The notes beneath the pieces were generated by a model that made no database searches, had not been told where the DNA came from, and saw only the letters and a program-made list of their open reading frames with translations. The translations under genes were made by a program, and so were the position numbers. Below are positions 26,464 to 34,799 of a stretch of DNA of 40,558 nucleotides, piece by piece (position 1 is the first letter of the stretch; every line of letters begins with the position of its first letter). The stretch is from Campylobacter sp. MIT 12-8780. Lineage in GTDB: Bacteria > Campylobacterota > Campylobacteria > Campylobacterales > Campylobacteraceae. The stretch spans positions 1-40,558 of the forward strand of contig NZ_QHLL01000013.1 in the NCBI RefSeq assembly GCF_006864535.1, in the 5' to 3' direction.

Positions 26464-26515
26464 AAATTTTTTACGCAAAAAATACAGATAAAAAATACTT
26501 TTGAAAGGAAAAAAA

Positions 26516-27728
26516 GTGAAATTCATTCGTTATAAACACTCTCTCAACAAGAGAACAACCCAAGTTTGTGGTATCCCACTTTTTACACGCCTAAGAGTGC
26601 CTTATGCTAGGGGGGGGGGGCTTTGAATTTGTTCGCTATGTGTATAAGTTTTTAAATTTTACTTATCATAGAACACATAGTATAGCTGAGCTTATCGATG
26701 AAAATACACTTTCTCAATCGACTTTAAATTTACAAATTCTTAATTTAGTCCAAGAAAATTCACAAAAACTTAATCTTCTCACCCGCCTTAAGCAAAGACA
26801 GCTACCGGGTAAATTTTGGATGGAGCTAAGCAAAGGAAAAGCTTTGTGCGAAGAAAGCGATAAGGTTGAAAAAGTTCAAAAACTGCTTGCGAATTTAGAT
26901 CAGCAAAGCAAAGAAAATGTATGCAAACTCTTGGTAAGATTAAAGCAAAACTATCTTAACTCAGGACAAGGCTACATCACACTTGAAAAAGCTGAAATCA
27001 AAGAACTCAACAAGATAGAATATGAGTTTATACCTTCTATCTTAGAGCTTGCAAAAAATGTGTTTTGTTATAATGGATATTTTTTACCGATAAAACATTT
27101 TGAAGCTGGTGTATTTTTGTATAAGCACTCGCTTGATATTTTGCACCCAAATACTCTCAAGATGATGAAAGAAAAAGATTTTATCGATGTTGGTGGTTTT
27201 ATAGGTGATAGTGCCATTATCTTTGAAAACGAATTTTGCAACAAGCAAATTCACACCTTTGAAGCCTCGAGTAAAAATTTCGAACTCTTAAAGCAAACGT
27301 TAAAGCTTAATTCAAGTAAAAGGATAATTCCTATCAATAAAGGTTTAGGTTCAAAAAACGGGATAAATACCATTAGTGCAGGCTTTGGAAGCGGTGCAAG
27401 TATGGTATTTAAAGATCAAAATAATGTCGAAGAAGTCCAAATCATCACCTTAGATGAATATGTCGCCCAACACAAGCTCGAAGTAGGTTTCATAAAAGTT
27501 GATATAGAAGGCTTTGAACAAGAGTTTTTAAAAGGAGCTAAAAAGACAATTTGTGAGCAAAAACCAGCTATGCTCATTAGTATTTATCATAGCTCGCAAG
27601 ACTTTTTTGATATAAAACCTATGATAGAGTCTTGGGATCTAGGCTATACTTTTAAAATTCATCGTCCAACTGATACTTGGAATATCAGCATAGAAACAGC
27701 ATTATATTGCGATCCTATACAAAAATAA
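26516..27728 (+). CDS. FkbM-family SAM methyltransferase, phase variable, OFF as read (11-G tract)
   Basis: The natural start is GTG 26516 (AAAGGA 5-10 bases upstream): VKFIRYKHSLNKRTTQVCGI and onward to YAR. The frame then enters eleven Gs and stops at TGA 26624-26626. With 10 Gs the frame joins the long downstream ORF to give 403 residues. An in-frame ATG at 26604 right before the tract has no ribosome site and would give 374 residues. The C-terminal half is a FkbM methyltransferase: SAM motif 'FIDVGGFIGDSAIIFE', 'IHTFEASSKNFELLK', 'FIKVDIEGFEQEFLKGAKKT'. Such enzymes O-methylate sugars in Campylobacter capsule, LOS or flagellar glycans. Confidence 0.88.
26610..26620 (+). repeat. 11-G tract inside the FkbM gene
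   Basis: Eleven Gs at codons 32-35 counted from GTG 26516. Ten (or thirteen) would restore the full frame; eleven closes it. Confidence 0.9.
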
Positions 27729-27732
27729 TGTA

Positions 27733-27772
27733 AAAATGAAATAAAATCTAAAAAATGGTTTTATTTCATTTT
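27733..27772 (+). terminator. Terminator after the FkbM gene
   Basis: Perfect 14-bp stem AAAATGAAATAAAA/TTTTATTTCATTTT with a 12-nt loop, 5 bases after the stop, ending in TTTT. AT-rich, but long and symmetrical, so it may work in both directions. Confidence 0.7.
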
Positions 27773-27957
27773 GAATCTAAAAGATAAGACAGAATACGCA
27801 ATACAAACAATAAGCAACTAACTTTTATTGAGTCTTTATAACTTACTCATTCGATTTTAATTCTTTTTCTGAACCTCTAGTTTTGTGTGCCTCACTTCAA
27901 CTTTCTTTACAAAACTTATAATATATAAATTTAAAACAAGGGTATTATCTACAAAAT

Positions 27958-28010
27958 ATTATAAATGATAATAGATATTTATTTAATTTAAATTTAATCC
28001 TTTTTATACT
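27958..28010 (+). promoter_or_regulatory. Candidate Fur box and -10 of the TonB receptor gene
   Basis: AAATGATAATAGATATTTAT (27963-27982) resembles the Fur operator (GATAAT repeats plus inverted ATT). A -10-like TATACT follows at 28005-28010. The ATG is at 28048 with AAAGGA upstream. Iron repression would fit an iron-uptake receptor. The rest of the 319-base gap 27729-28047 holds the FkbM terminator and otherwise nothing that I see. Confidence 0.5.
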
Positions 28011-28047
28011 ATACTCAAATTTTTATTTTACAAAGAAAGGACTTAAG

Positions 28048-30201
28048 ATGAAAAAACATTTGTTTTCATTTGCTTGCGTTATAGCTTGCTCTGGTGTTGC
28101 TTTGGCTGATGAACCGTTGCATAGGCTTGATGCGAGCGTGATTTCTGGATCAAGTATGATTTCAAAGCTTGATGAGCTGAACCGCAATGTCTATACTATA
28201 GACAAAAATAGCCTCTTAGATAAAGGATTTAAAGATACTGAAAGTGCTTTTCGATATATGCCTTTTGTTAATCTCTCAAATACTGGTTTGGGTTCAAATT
28301 TGGATTTAAGAGGGCAAGGCAACAAGGCAAATACTAGCGTTCAAGTGCTGATTAATGGCGTGTATGCAAATATGCTTGATTCTTCACATGGGGTAACGCC
28401 TTTAAACACGCTTTCGCCAAGTTCTATTGAAGAGATTGAGCTTCTGCCTGGTGGTGGAGCGGTGCGTTATGGTAATGGCACAAGGGGCGGTGTGGTGAAT
28501 ATCATCACAAGAAGACGTTTTGATGATCCTTTTTTAAGTGCTGGACTTAATTTCTCGCACAACAGTGCTACTTTTGGTAATAATTATAACGCCGATGTAA
28601 GATATGGGGATAAATTTGGCGATACACATGTCAATGTCGGTGCAGCTTTGATTAACAAAAGAGGTCCTCGCTCTTATGATAAAACAAGTGGCGGACAAGG
28701 AAATTTTGGTGTATTGTATGATATTAATCCGGGCGAAAGCATTATCTTTGATGCGGATTTTTTCAAAGGTAGCATTCACACAAGCCCAAATAATTCTTTT
28801 TTAGATAATGCTAATCCTAGCAAAGATGATAGACAAAGACAAGGCAATGGCAGACTTCACAACGAGCAAACTCGCTTTACGACAAGTTTAGGCTATGAAA
28901 ATGAATACAGCGAGGAGCTGAAATTTGATGCTAAGGTTTTTTATCATTATAATAGGATAGATTATAAAGACTCAGTAACAAGGCTAAATGATTATGCATA
29001 CAATAGCATGATACTTTCGGGCGTAACAAGCGCTGATCAAAGTGGCTCTTTTTTTGATGATCAAAAGATAGGCTTTAACACAAATTTACAATACGATCAC
29101 GGCACAGGTAAGTTTTTAGCTGGTTTTGAGTCCTTATATCAAATGTCAAAAAGAACGATGAATCAACGCATATTTTGGAGTGGCTCTGCTTCTATGAATG
29201 GTAGTATAACTGTTACAAGATATGATCACGCTATGCGAATTCCTTTTGAGGGCAACAAATGGACAAATGCTCTATATATGATAGAAAAATACGATTTTAC
29301 AGATAAATTCTCACTTACGGGGGGGGGGCGTTACGAATTTGCTCATTATGATATAGACGCAAACTATCATAATGATATGCTTTTATCGATGACTATGCCA
29401 ACTCCTCCGGGAACGCCAATGAATCAAAATATAGCCTACTCAGTAAATGGCTCTCTTACAGATAATCTCCATAATTTCGCTTTTGAACTTACTCCAAGTT
29501 ACAAATACTCAGACACAGGCACAATTTACGCAAAATATGAAAGAGGATATTTCTCTCCATCTCCAAATTCTATGCTTAAACGCTCTGGAAGGGCTTATCA
29601 AACAACCGATCTTAAAAAAGAAACTTACGATACTTTTGAGCTTGGCTTAAAAGACTTTTTCTTTGATACGATCACCTACAGCGGCTCGGTATTTTATACC
29701 CAAACTCGCAATGAATTTTACACCATAGGAAACGCCCATTCGCCAACAGGTGTAGAGTATGGCAACTACGATAAAACGAGACGATATGGCTTTGAAGTCG
29801 CAAGCGAGCAGTTTTTGGGGATATTAAGCCTTAATGAAAGCTTTAGCTATGTTGATGCAAAAATCAAAGGTGGTTCAAAAATCCCAAATGTATATACTTA
29901 TAAAGCCACTTTAGGAGCAAGTGTAGAAGTAGTGCAAGATACGAGTGTGTGGGTGCAAAATGCCTTTTTTGGCAAGCAAAAAGTCACAGGACAAAATGAA
30001 AGCTTAAAAGCCTATAGCTTAAGCGATATAGGCGTAAGCACAAAAGTAGGACAAGTCAGTCTTAGCGCTGGTGTGAGAAATGTCTTTGATACTTTTTACT
30101 ATGATTACTATAATGCAGATGAAACCGATACAATCGCTGGATATGGCTACTTAGTAGGACAAGGAAGAACTTTCTTTCTTGAAGGAAGATATGATTTTTA
30201 A
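28048..30201 (+). CDS. TonB-dependent outer-membrane receptor, phase variable, ON as read
   Basis: A 717-residue receptor. A signal peptide (MKKHLFSFACVIACSGVALA-DE) precedes the plug domain (about 25-155), which has 'ASVISGSSMISKL', 'NLDLRGQGNKANTSVQVLIN' and 'IEEIELLPGGGAVRYGNGTR' with 'GGVVNIITRR'. A 22-strand type barrel follows and ends in the aromatic outer-membrane signal 'TFFLEGRYDF'. Ten Gs encode part of 'SLTGGGRYEF' (residues 424-427); 9 or 11 Gs stop the protein within about 15 codons. It probably imports a ferric siderophore or heme, since a Fur-like box lies upstream. It is not clearly one of the named C. jejuni receptors (ChuA, CfrA, CfrB, Cj0178). No TonB box could be assigned with certainty. 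Confidence 0.9.
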   Translation: MKKHLFSFACVIACSGVALADEPLHRLDASVISGSSMISKLDELNRNVYTIDKNSLLDKGFKDTESAFRYMPFVNLSNTGLGSNLDLRGQGNKANTSVQVLINGVYANMLDSSHGVTPLNTLSPSSIEEIELLPGGGAVRYGNGTRGGVVNIITRRRFDDPFLSAGLNFSHNSATFGNNYNADVRYGDKFGDTHVNVGAALINKRGPRSYDKTSGGQGNFGVLYDINPGESIIFDADFFKGSIHTSPNNSFLDNANPSKDDRQRQGNGRLHNEQTRFTTSLGYENEYSEELKFDAKVFYHYNRIDYKDSVTRLNDYAYNSMILSGVTSADQSGSFFDDQKIGFNTNLQYDHGTGKFLAGFESLYQMSKRTMNQRIFWSGSASMNGSITVTRYDHAMRIPFEGNKWTNALYMIEKYDFTDKFSLTGGGRYEFAHYDIDANYHNDMLLSMTMPTPPGTPMNQNIAYSVNGSLTDNLHNFAFELTPSYKYSDTGTIYAKYERGYFSPSPNSMLKRSGRAYQTTDLKKETYDTFELGLKDFFFDTITYSGSVFYTQTRNEFYTIGNAHSPTGVEYGNYDKTRRYGFEVASEQFLGILSLNESFSYVDAKIKGGSKIPNVYTYKATLGASVEVVQDTSVWVQNAFFGKQKVTGQNESLKAYSLSDIGVSTKVGQVSLSAGVRNVFDTFYYDYYNADETDTIAGYGYLVGQGRTFFLEGRYDF
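29319..29328 (+). repeat. 10-G tract in the TonB receptor barrel
   Basis: Ten Gs covering the last base of Thr424 and codons 425-427. The frame is intact at 10. Gly here replaces a barrel-turn position that is often Gly anyway (TGGxRYE), so the tract is tolerated in the folded protein. Confidence 0.9.
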
Positions 30202-30223
30202 TTTTAATTAAAAAGCTTGCAAA

Positions 30224-30276
30224 CACTCACGATAATTCCTCCTTCACTTTTTATCGTGAGTGAAAAGCATGCTTTT
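30224..30276 (+). terminator. Terminator region of the TonB receptor gene
   Basis: Perfect 12-bp stem CACTCACGATAA/TTATCGTGAGTG (30224-30235 and 30251-30262, 15-nt loop), immediately followed by the palindrome AAAAGCATGCTTTT (30263-30276) that ends in T. The receptor is convergent with map. Confidence 0.75.
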
Positions 30277-30356
30277 AAATTTGAATATATTATATATATT
30301 TTTGCGGATTGCTTCATCTTATAAGCACAGCAAAAAAGCTTCTAAAACCCATTAAA

Positions 30357-31115
30357 TCAAGCTTGAGAAAGTATCTCAGCCCTGCCATTTATCACAGCCA
30401 AACAATGCTCATAATGAGCTGTATTTAAGCCATCTTTACTCGCTGCGTCCCATTTACCTTTAAGGTGCGTTGGGGTGCCGTCTTTTTGGCAGATCATCGG
30501 CTCTATACAAAATACCATTGAGTTTTTGATTTTTGCTCCACTTTTGATATTTTCGCCCTTTTGGGTGTAGTTTGGAATTTCAGGCTCGCCGTGTGGTTTT
30601 GAGCCTATGCCGTGTCCGCAGTATCCTAGCAAAGGCACAAAACCTCTTTTGTGAATGAAGCTTTCTATAGCCGCTGAAAGCTCCTTAAAACGCATACCTT
30701 CTTTGATAATGTCTATGGCATAATACAGCGCGTCCTTTGCACAAGAAATTAATGCTTCATCTTGGGCGGAAATTTTGCCTATGCCTATGGTTCTAGCTGC
30801 ATCACCATAAAAGCCATCTTTAAAAGTGCCTACATCAAGCCCGAGTATATCGCCTTCTTTGATCTTAGTATCATCTGGCGTGCCGTGAATGCAGACTTGA
30901 TTTAAAGAAGTGCAAATGGCTCCTTCAAAGCCATAAAGCCCTTTAAAACTTGGCTTTGCTCCCTTTGAGAGTATGAATTTTTCCGCCATATCGCTGATGT
31001 CTTTTAAGCTCATACCGACTTGAATTTCTTTTTCAAGATAGTCTAGGGTTTGGGCGACGATTTTGTTTGCAGCTCTTAGCTTGTCAATTTCTGCTGGTTT
31101 TTTAAGTTCTATCAT
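30357..31115 (-). CDS. map: Type I methionine aminopeptidase
   Basis: A 252-residue enzyme that removes the N-terminal Met from new proteins. Metal ligands are visible: 'LGLDVGTFKDGFYGDAART' (two Asp), 'YCGHGIGSKPHGEPEIPNY' (His), 'FCIEPM' (Glu), and Glu in 'HYEHCLAVI' near the end. 'CIHGTPDD' holds the substrate His. No N-terminal zinc-finger extension, as usual for bacteria. Three bases separate it from the upstream oxidoreductase gene, so the two are probably cotranscribed. Confidence 0.97.
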   Translation of the reverse strand: MIELKKPAEIDKLRAANKIVAQTLDYLEKEIQVGMSLKDISDMAEKFILSKGAKPSFKGLYGFEGAICTSLNQVCIHGTPDDTKIKEGDILGLDVGTFKDGFYGDAARTIGIGKISAQDEALISCAKDALYYAIDIIKEGMRFKELSAAIESFIHKRGFVPLLGYCGHGIGSKPHGEPEIPNYTQKGENIKSGAKIKNSMVFCIEPMICQKDGTPTHLKGKWDAASKDGLNTAHYEHCLAVINGRAEILSQA

Positions 31116-31118
31116 GTT

Positions 31119-31625
31119 TTAATCCAAAAAAATTTGATATGCTTTGCAAAAATCATTCAATCTTTCATCACTCATAGCAAAGCTACCATCACTATGAAAA
31201 ATGCCTTTGAAATTAAAGCCTATATAAAGGCACATTGCTCTGAAATTATAAGTGATTTCTTCTATAGTATAGCCATTTGCTCCATCTTTTTGATAGTTTT
31301 GCTTAGGGCTTCCTGTGCTGATAGCTAAAGAAAAGTTTTTGCCTACCAAAGCCCTACTTTCAAGCAAATCAGGTAAAAAGATCGTATCCATATAACTTTT
31401 AAGCAGTGGCGGACAATTCAGCCAAAAAAGCGGAAATTGAAAGATGATATGCTCGGCTTTCACAAGAAAATCTTGTTCAAGTTTGATGTCAAATTCTTTC
31501 TTGCCCTTTTCATAAAGTGCTTCTAAATTCCTTACTTCAGCCTTATCTTGCGCGGCTTTAAGTAAGGCTTTATTTACCCTTGAGTTTTCAAAATGGGTGT
31601 GTGAAAATATGATAAGATTTTTCAT
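31119..31625 (-). CDS. NAD(P)H-dependent flavin oxidoreductase (MdaB/KefF family)
   Basis: A 168-residue flavodoxin-fold quinone reductase-like protein. ATG 31625 is preferred (AAAGGAT upstream) over the longer frame. 'NLIIFSHTHFENSRVNKALL' is the FMN phosphate loop, 'HIIFQFPLFWLNCPPLLKSY' is the conserved F-Q-F-P-x-x-W motif of this family, and 'LAISTGSPKQNYQ' is the second loop. These enzymes reduce quinones or other electrophiles and protect against oxidative stress. A similar gene in C. jejuni is from memory Cj1545c. Confidence 0.88.
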   Translation of the reverse strand: MKNLIIFSHTHFENSRVNKALLKAAQDKAEVRNLEALYEKGKKEFDIKLEQDFLVKAEHIIFQFPLFWLNCPPLLKSYMDTIFLPDLLESRALVGKNFSLAISTGSPKQNYQKDGANGYTIEEITYNFRAMCLYIGFNFKGIFHSDGSFAMSDERLNDFCKAYQIFLD

Positions 31626-31671
31626 TTTTATCCTTTTTGTTATAATATAGAGCAAAAATCTTGCCCAAAAC

Positions 31672-32565
31672 TTACGCTACAAAGCTAAAACTACTTTGAG
31701 TTTGAGCTTTATTTTGCTCTTGATATGCTAGGGCTACTAAATTTGCGCGCTGGTTTAAATTTGTTTTGTTGTCATTATCTAAGCTTGAATTTTGCTTTAA
31801 ATCAGCCTCGTTATTTGGATAAGAATTTGTAGCTAAAGCATTTTTGTTTTGATTGAAATTTGTTGTTTGATTTGAAAAATTAGCTTTGTTTTCTTGGGAA
31901 TTTGTGCTTAAATTTGTGTTTAAGCTTTCATTTAAAGGCTTTTGATTAGGTTCAAATTTAGCATTTAAAGAATCACTTTCCCTCTCTTCATCTTGTGTTT
32001 TTTGCTCTTGTTGGGCTTGTTTTTTTTCTTTAAGTTCTTGTTGGGCTTTGTTTTCTTCAGCTTTTTGCTTGTTAAGTTCAGCTCTTGCATTAATTTCCAT
32101 TTTCATCGCATTTGCTGCCACAGCGTAATCTTGTGGGCTTGGATCACTTGGCGCCATAGCTGCGGCTTGAATTTGCCTTGCATTAGCTATGGTTTCTTCT
32201 GGAGTGTTGCCCTCTGACATAGATATAGGCACTTCTCCAGCTATAGCATACATTTTATTATCAGGACCTCTAGTGTAAGTATAACTTGCCCCGCCCGTAA
32301 GTCCGCCACCAGCAGCTACATGAGCCATTTCATGAGCTCTTACTTTGGTATCTGTGATTTGAAGCTGACTGACTACTCTTCGTTCATCTTGGGTGAGTTC
32401 ATTTGGATTGTCTTTTTTTTCTTGAGTAGTGTTATTTTGTTTTGTTTCGTCTTTTTCTTCTGTGGAGTTTTGGCTGTTTAAGCCCAAAGTATTCTTTTCT
32501 TCTGTCTTATTTTTGGACATATCATAAGAAATGCTTGATGAAAAATTCGAATACTGAATTTGCAT
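31672..32565 (-). CDS. SprA-family putative metalloprotease (CJM1_0395 type)
   Basis: A 297-residue protein without signal peptide. The centre carries 'VRAHEMAHVAAGGGLTGGAS', an HExxH zinc-peptidase motif, followed by 'YAIAGEVPISMSEGNTPEET' and 'AAAMAPSDPSPQDYAVAANA', characteristic of the SprA-related family. Both ends are low complexity, rich in Asn, Gln, Lys and Ser, with acidic and basic runs (KKQAQQEQKTQDEERES). Activity and substrate are unproven. It is divergent from the HIT-like gene, as I recall for Cj0418c/Cj0419. Confidence 0.85.
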   Translation of the reverse strand: MQIQYSNFSSSISYDMSKNKTEEKNTLGLNSQNSTEEKDETKQNNTTQEKKDNPNELTQDERRVVSQLQITDTKVRAHEMAHVAAGGGLTGGASYTYTRGPDNKMYAIAGEVPISMSEGNTPEETIANARQIQAAAMAPSDPSPQDYAVAANAMKMEINARAELNKQKAEENKAQQELKEKKQAQQEQKTQDEERESDSLNAKFEPNQKPLNESLNTNLSTNSQENKANFSNQTTNFNQNKNALATNSYPNNEADLKQNSSLDNDNKTNLNQRANLVALAYQEQNKAQTQSSFSFVA

Positions 32566-32653
32566 ACCTTGCTCTTTTTTGATGAAATTTTGCCTGTATT
32601 ATAACGAAAATTTGCTACACTTGAGCTTGAATTTATCAAAGAAAGGCTGAAAA

Positions 32654-33022
32654 ATGATTTTTGAAAACGAAAATTTCTATATAGAACAAGAGCTTTCACA
32701 AATTCCTTGGCTAAAAATCTTTACCAAAGAGCCTTTTAAGGAGCTAAGTGATTGTCCTTTGGCTATACAAAATGAGCTTTTTGCTTTGATTTTAGAGTGT
32801 GAAAGGGCTTTAAGGGATTTTTATAAACCAGAAAAAATCAATATCGCTTCATTTGCAAACTATGTCCCGCGCGTGCATTTTCATGTTATGGCTCGCTTTA
32901 AAGAAGATGAGTTTTTTCCAGAGTGTATGTGGGGCAAGCCTCAAAGGCAAAAAGTTACACTCAACTTGCCTAAATTTTCAGACTTTGCTGAGTTTTTACA
33001 AGGTAGATTAAAGCAAAAATAA
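32654..33022 (+). CDS. HIT-like (histidine triad) protein
   Basis: A 122-residue protein with AAAGG upstream of ATG. 'VPRVHFHVMARFKEDEFFPE' is a divergent histidine-triad segment (H-x-H with the third His absent), followed by 'CMWGKPQR', as in the HIT subgroup ending in a WG motif. HIT proteins hydrolyse nucleotide phosphates such as Ap4A. The loss of one triad His means the activity may differ. It corresponds to C. jejuni Cj0419 from memory. Confidence 0.8.
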   Translation: MIFENENFYIEQELSQIPWLKIFTKEPFKELSDCPLAIQNELFALILECERALRDFYKPEKINIASFANYVPRVHFHVMARFKEDEFFPECMWGKPQRQKVTLNLPKFSDFAEFLQGRLKQK

Positions 33023-33111
33023 GAGTTTTTTGACAGCAAAACAAACATTTACTTATCATTATTTTTCATCACTTAGAATTTCAATACAAAATTTATCAAA
33101 AAGGATTGACA

Positions 33112-33672
33112 ATGAAAAAATTACTTCTTTCTTCACTCGTTGCAGCTTCACTGCTTAGTTCAGCACTAGTTGCCAAAGAATACACGCTTGATAAAACGCA
33201 CACTAATGTGGGCTTTAAGATCAAACACTTGCAAATTTCAAATGTGCGTGGAAATTTCACTGATTATGATGGGCTTGTTGATTATGATGCTCAAAGTGGC
33301 GAGTTTAAAAAACTTCAAGCAAAAATCAAAGTTGCTTCAGTAGATACTGACAACAAATCAAGAGACGATCATTTACAACAAGATGATTTTTTCAAAGCAA
33401 AAACTCACCCTGAAATCACTTTTGTGATGAAAAAATTTGACAAAAATAGCAAAAAAATGACAGGCACACTCACTATAGCTGGCGTTTCAAAAGACATCAC
33501 TTTAAACACTGATATAGGCGGCGTTGCTCAAGCTCAAGGCAAGGAAAAACTTGGTTTTTCACTTAATGGCGTGATTAAAAGATCAGATTTTAAATTTGCT
33601 CCAAGCTCATCAACTGTAGCTTTAGGCGATGAAGTTGAACTTAACATAGAAGTAGAAGCAAACGCAAAATAA
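33112..33672 (+). CDS. YceI-family periplasmic lipid-binding protein
   Basis: A 186-residue secreted protein. ATG 33112 is chosen (AAAGGA 6 bases upstream). The signal peptide is MKKLLLSSLVAASLLSSALVA-KE, and the lipocalin-like YceI barrel follows: 'YTLDKTHTNVGFKIKHLQIS', 'VRGNFTDYDG', 'DDHLQQDDFFKAKTHPEITF', 'GTLTIAGVSKDITL', 'VALGDEVELNIEVEA'. Members bind isoprenoids or polyprenyl quinones. The C. jejuni counterpart (Cj0420) lies in the same place. A terminator follows. Confidence 0.93.
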   Translation: MKKLLLSSLVAASLLSSALVAKEYTLDKTHTNVGFKIKHLQISNVRGNFTDYDGLVDYDAQSGEFKKLQAKIKVASVDTDNKSRDDHLQQDDFFKAKTHPEITFVMKKFDKNSKKMTGTLTIAGVSKDITLNTDIGGVAQAQGKEKLGFSLNGVIKRSDFKFAPSSSTVALGDEVELNIEVEANAK

Positions 33673-33680
33673 TTTTTAGA

Positions 33681-33709
33681 CTTTAAGCTCTAAATTTTAG
33701 GGCTTAAAG
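33681..33709. terminator. Bidirectional terminator between yceI and the convergent membrane gene
   Basis: 10-bp stem CTTTAAGCTC/GGGCTTAAAG with one G-T pair and a 9-nt loop, followed on the plus strand by CTCTTTTATCT. It overlaps the stop of the convergent gene. Confidence 0.7.
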
Positions 33710-34642
33710 CTCTTTTATCTCTCTTAAAAGCTCTTCAAATGAAGCTTTTGAACTCAAACTCTTAAGTGCAAAGCTTAAAATCACCTTTTCATTTTCAAGT
33801 TTAAAGCTTACTTGTGAGAAAAAAAGCTCGATTTGCTTTAGCACAAGCTCATCATTTACCACAAAAACAAAATCCTTATCAACGCTAAAAATTTTATAAT
33901 TTTTGAAATTCTTTCTTAATAACTTTGCTATAGCTTTGAGTAAAATCAAGGCATATTTTTCTTGCATAGCTTCAAGTTCATTAAAATGAAGTATGAAAAT
34001 TTGATAATTTTCAAGCCCTATAAGATAGCGTTTGAGGCTTTTTTGATTGGGTAGCTTTGTAACAAGATCAAAATACATTATTTTATAACTATGATAAAAC
34101 ATATACAGCACAAAAAAAAGCGAAGCAAACTCAAAAAAAGGATAAGCATCAAGTCCAAATAAAAACTGCACAAAACTTAGCACAAAAGCAACGCTTAGAT
34201 AAATTTGAGCCTTTAAAACACACCATATCAAAAAAAACATAAACAAAACAAGAAAAAATACAAAAGCTATATCGCTAACAAAATCAAGATTTTCAAAAAG
34301 CTTTGTGCTTAAAGCTGCATTAAAATTGGTATTTTTGCTTAGGAAAAAACCCAAAATCAACACAAAAATCAAGATAGCGATTTTACTTAAATTTCTTTTT
34401 TCAAGCACAAGATTTGAAGCTGGCAAAAGTGCAAAAAGCACAAACACAAAAGGCAAAAACAAACAAACAAACAAATGCGCTTGATACAAGCTTGCATACA
34501 CATACACAAATCGCATACAAAGCAAAGCAAGAGTGATGAAAAAAATACGCGAATTTTTAAAATAAAAACTCAAAAACAAAGCAAAAAGCTCAAAAACAAA
34601 ACTCAACATCGCTAAGGAGTTTAACAATAAAAGTGAAGACAA
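33704..34642 (-). CDS. Polytopic membrane protein with degenerate GGDEF domain (Cj0421c position)
   Basis: A 312-residue protein. TTG 34642 is supported by AAAGG 7 bases upstream. The first about 190 residues are six to eight hydrophobic helices. Then 'MYFDLVTKLPNQKSLKRYLI' matches the start of GGDEF domains (D-x-L-T-x-L-P-N-R), and 'FKNYKIFSVDKDFVFVV' aligns with the strand that should hold R-x-G-G-D-E-F but lacks it. It is therefore unlikely to make cyclic-di-GMP and may only sense or bind. Campylobacter has few GGDEF proteins, which makes this worth a check. Confidence 0.7.
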   Translation of the reverse strand: MSSLLLLNSLAMLSFVFELFALFLSFYFKNSRIFFITLALLCMRFVYVYASLYQAHLFVCLFLPFVFVLFALLPASNLVLEKRNLSKIAILIFVLILGFFLSKNTNFNAALSTKLFENLDFVSDIAFVFFLVLFMFFLIWCVLKAQIYLSVAFVLSFVQFLFGLDAYPFFEFASLFFVLYMFYHSYKIMYFDLVTKLPNQKSLKRYLIGLENYQIFILHFNELEAMQEKYALILLKAIAKLLRKNFKNYKIFSVDKDFVFVVNDELVLKQIELFFSQVSFKLENEKVILSFALKSLSSKASFEELLREIKEL

Positions 34643-34799
34643 ACAAAAACCTTTGATATAAGAAAATAATGCGAAATTATAGCCATTTTAAACTAAAATA
34701 CAAATGAGTTTGCAAAAAGCTCGCACAAATTCAATGAAATTTAAGCAAAACACAAAAAATAAATTCAAAATATTTTTACTCAATGCAGCTTAGATATTA

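Noticed and set aside
26439-26490. Minus-strand gene reading the poly-C as polyglycine
   Set aside because: ATG 26455 (minus) gives only about 23 residues, with no ribosome site and no continuation.
26604-27728. ATG 26604 as the real start of the FkbM gene
   Set aside because: It lies directly before the G tract, has no ribosome site, and ignores the GTG at 26516, which has AAAGGA and a sensible N-terminus that joins in frame with 10 G.
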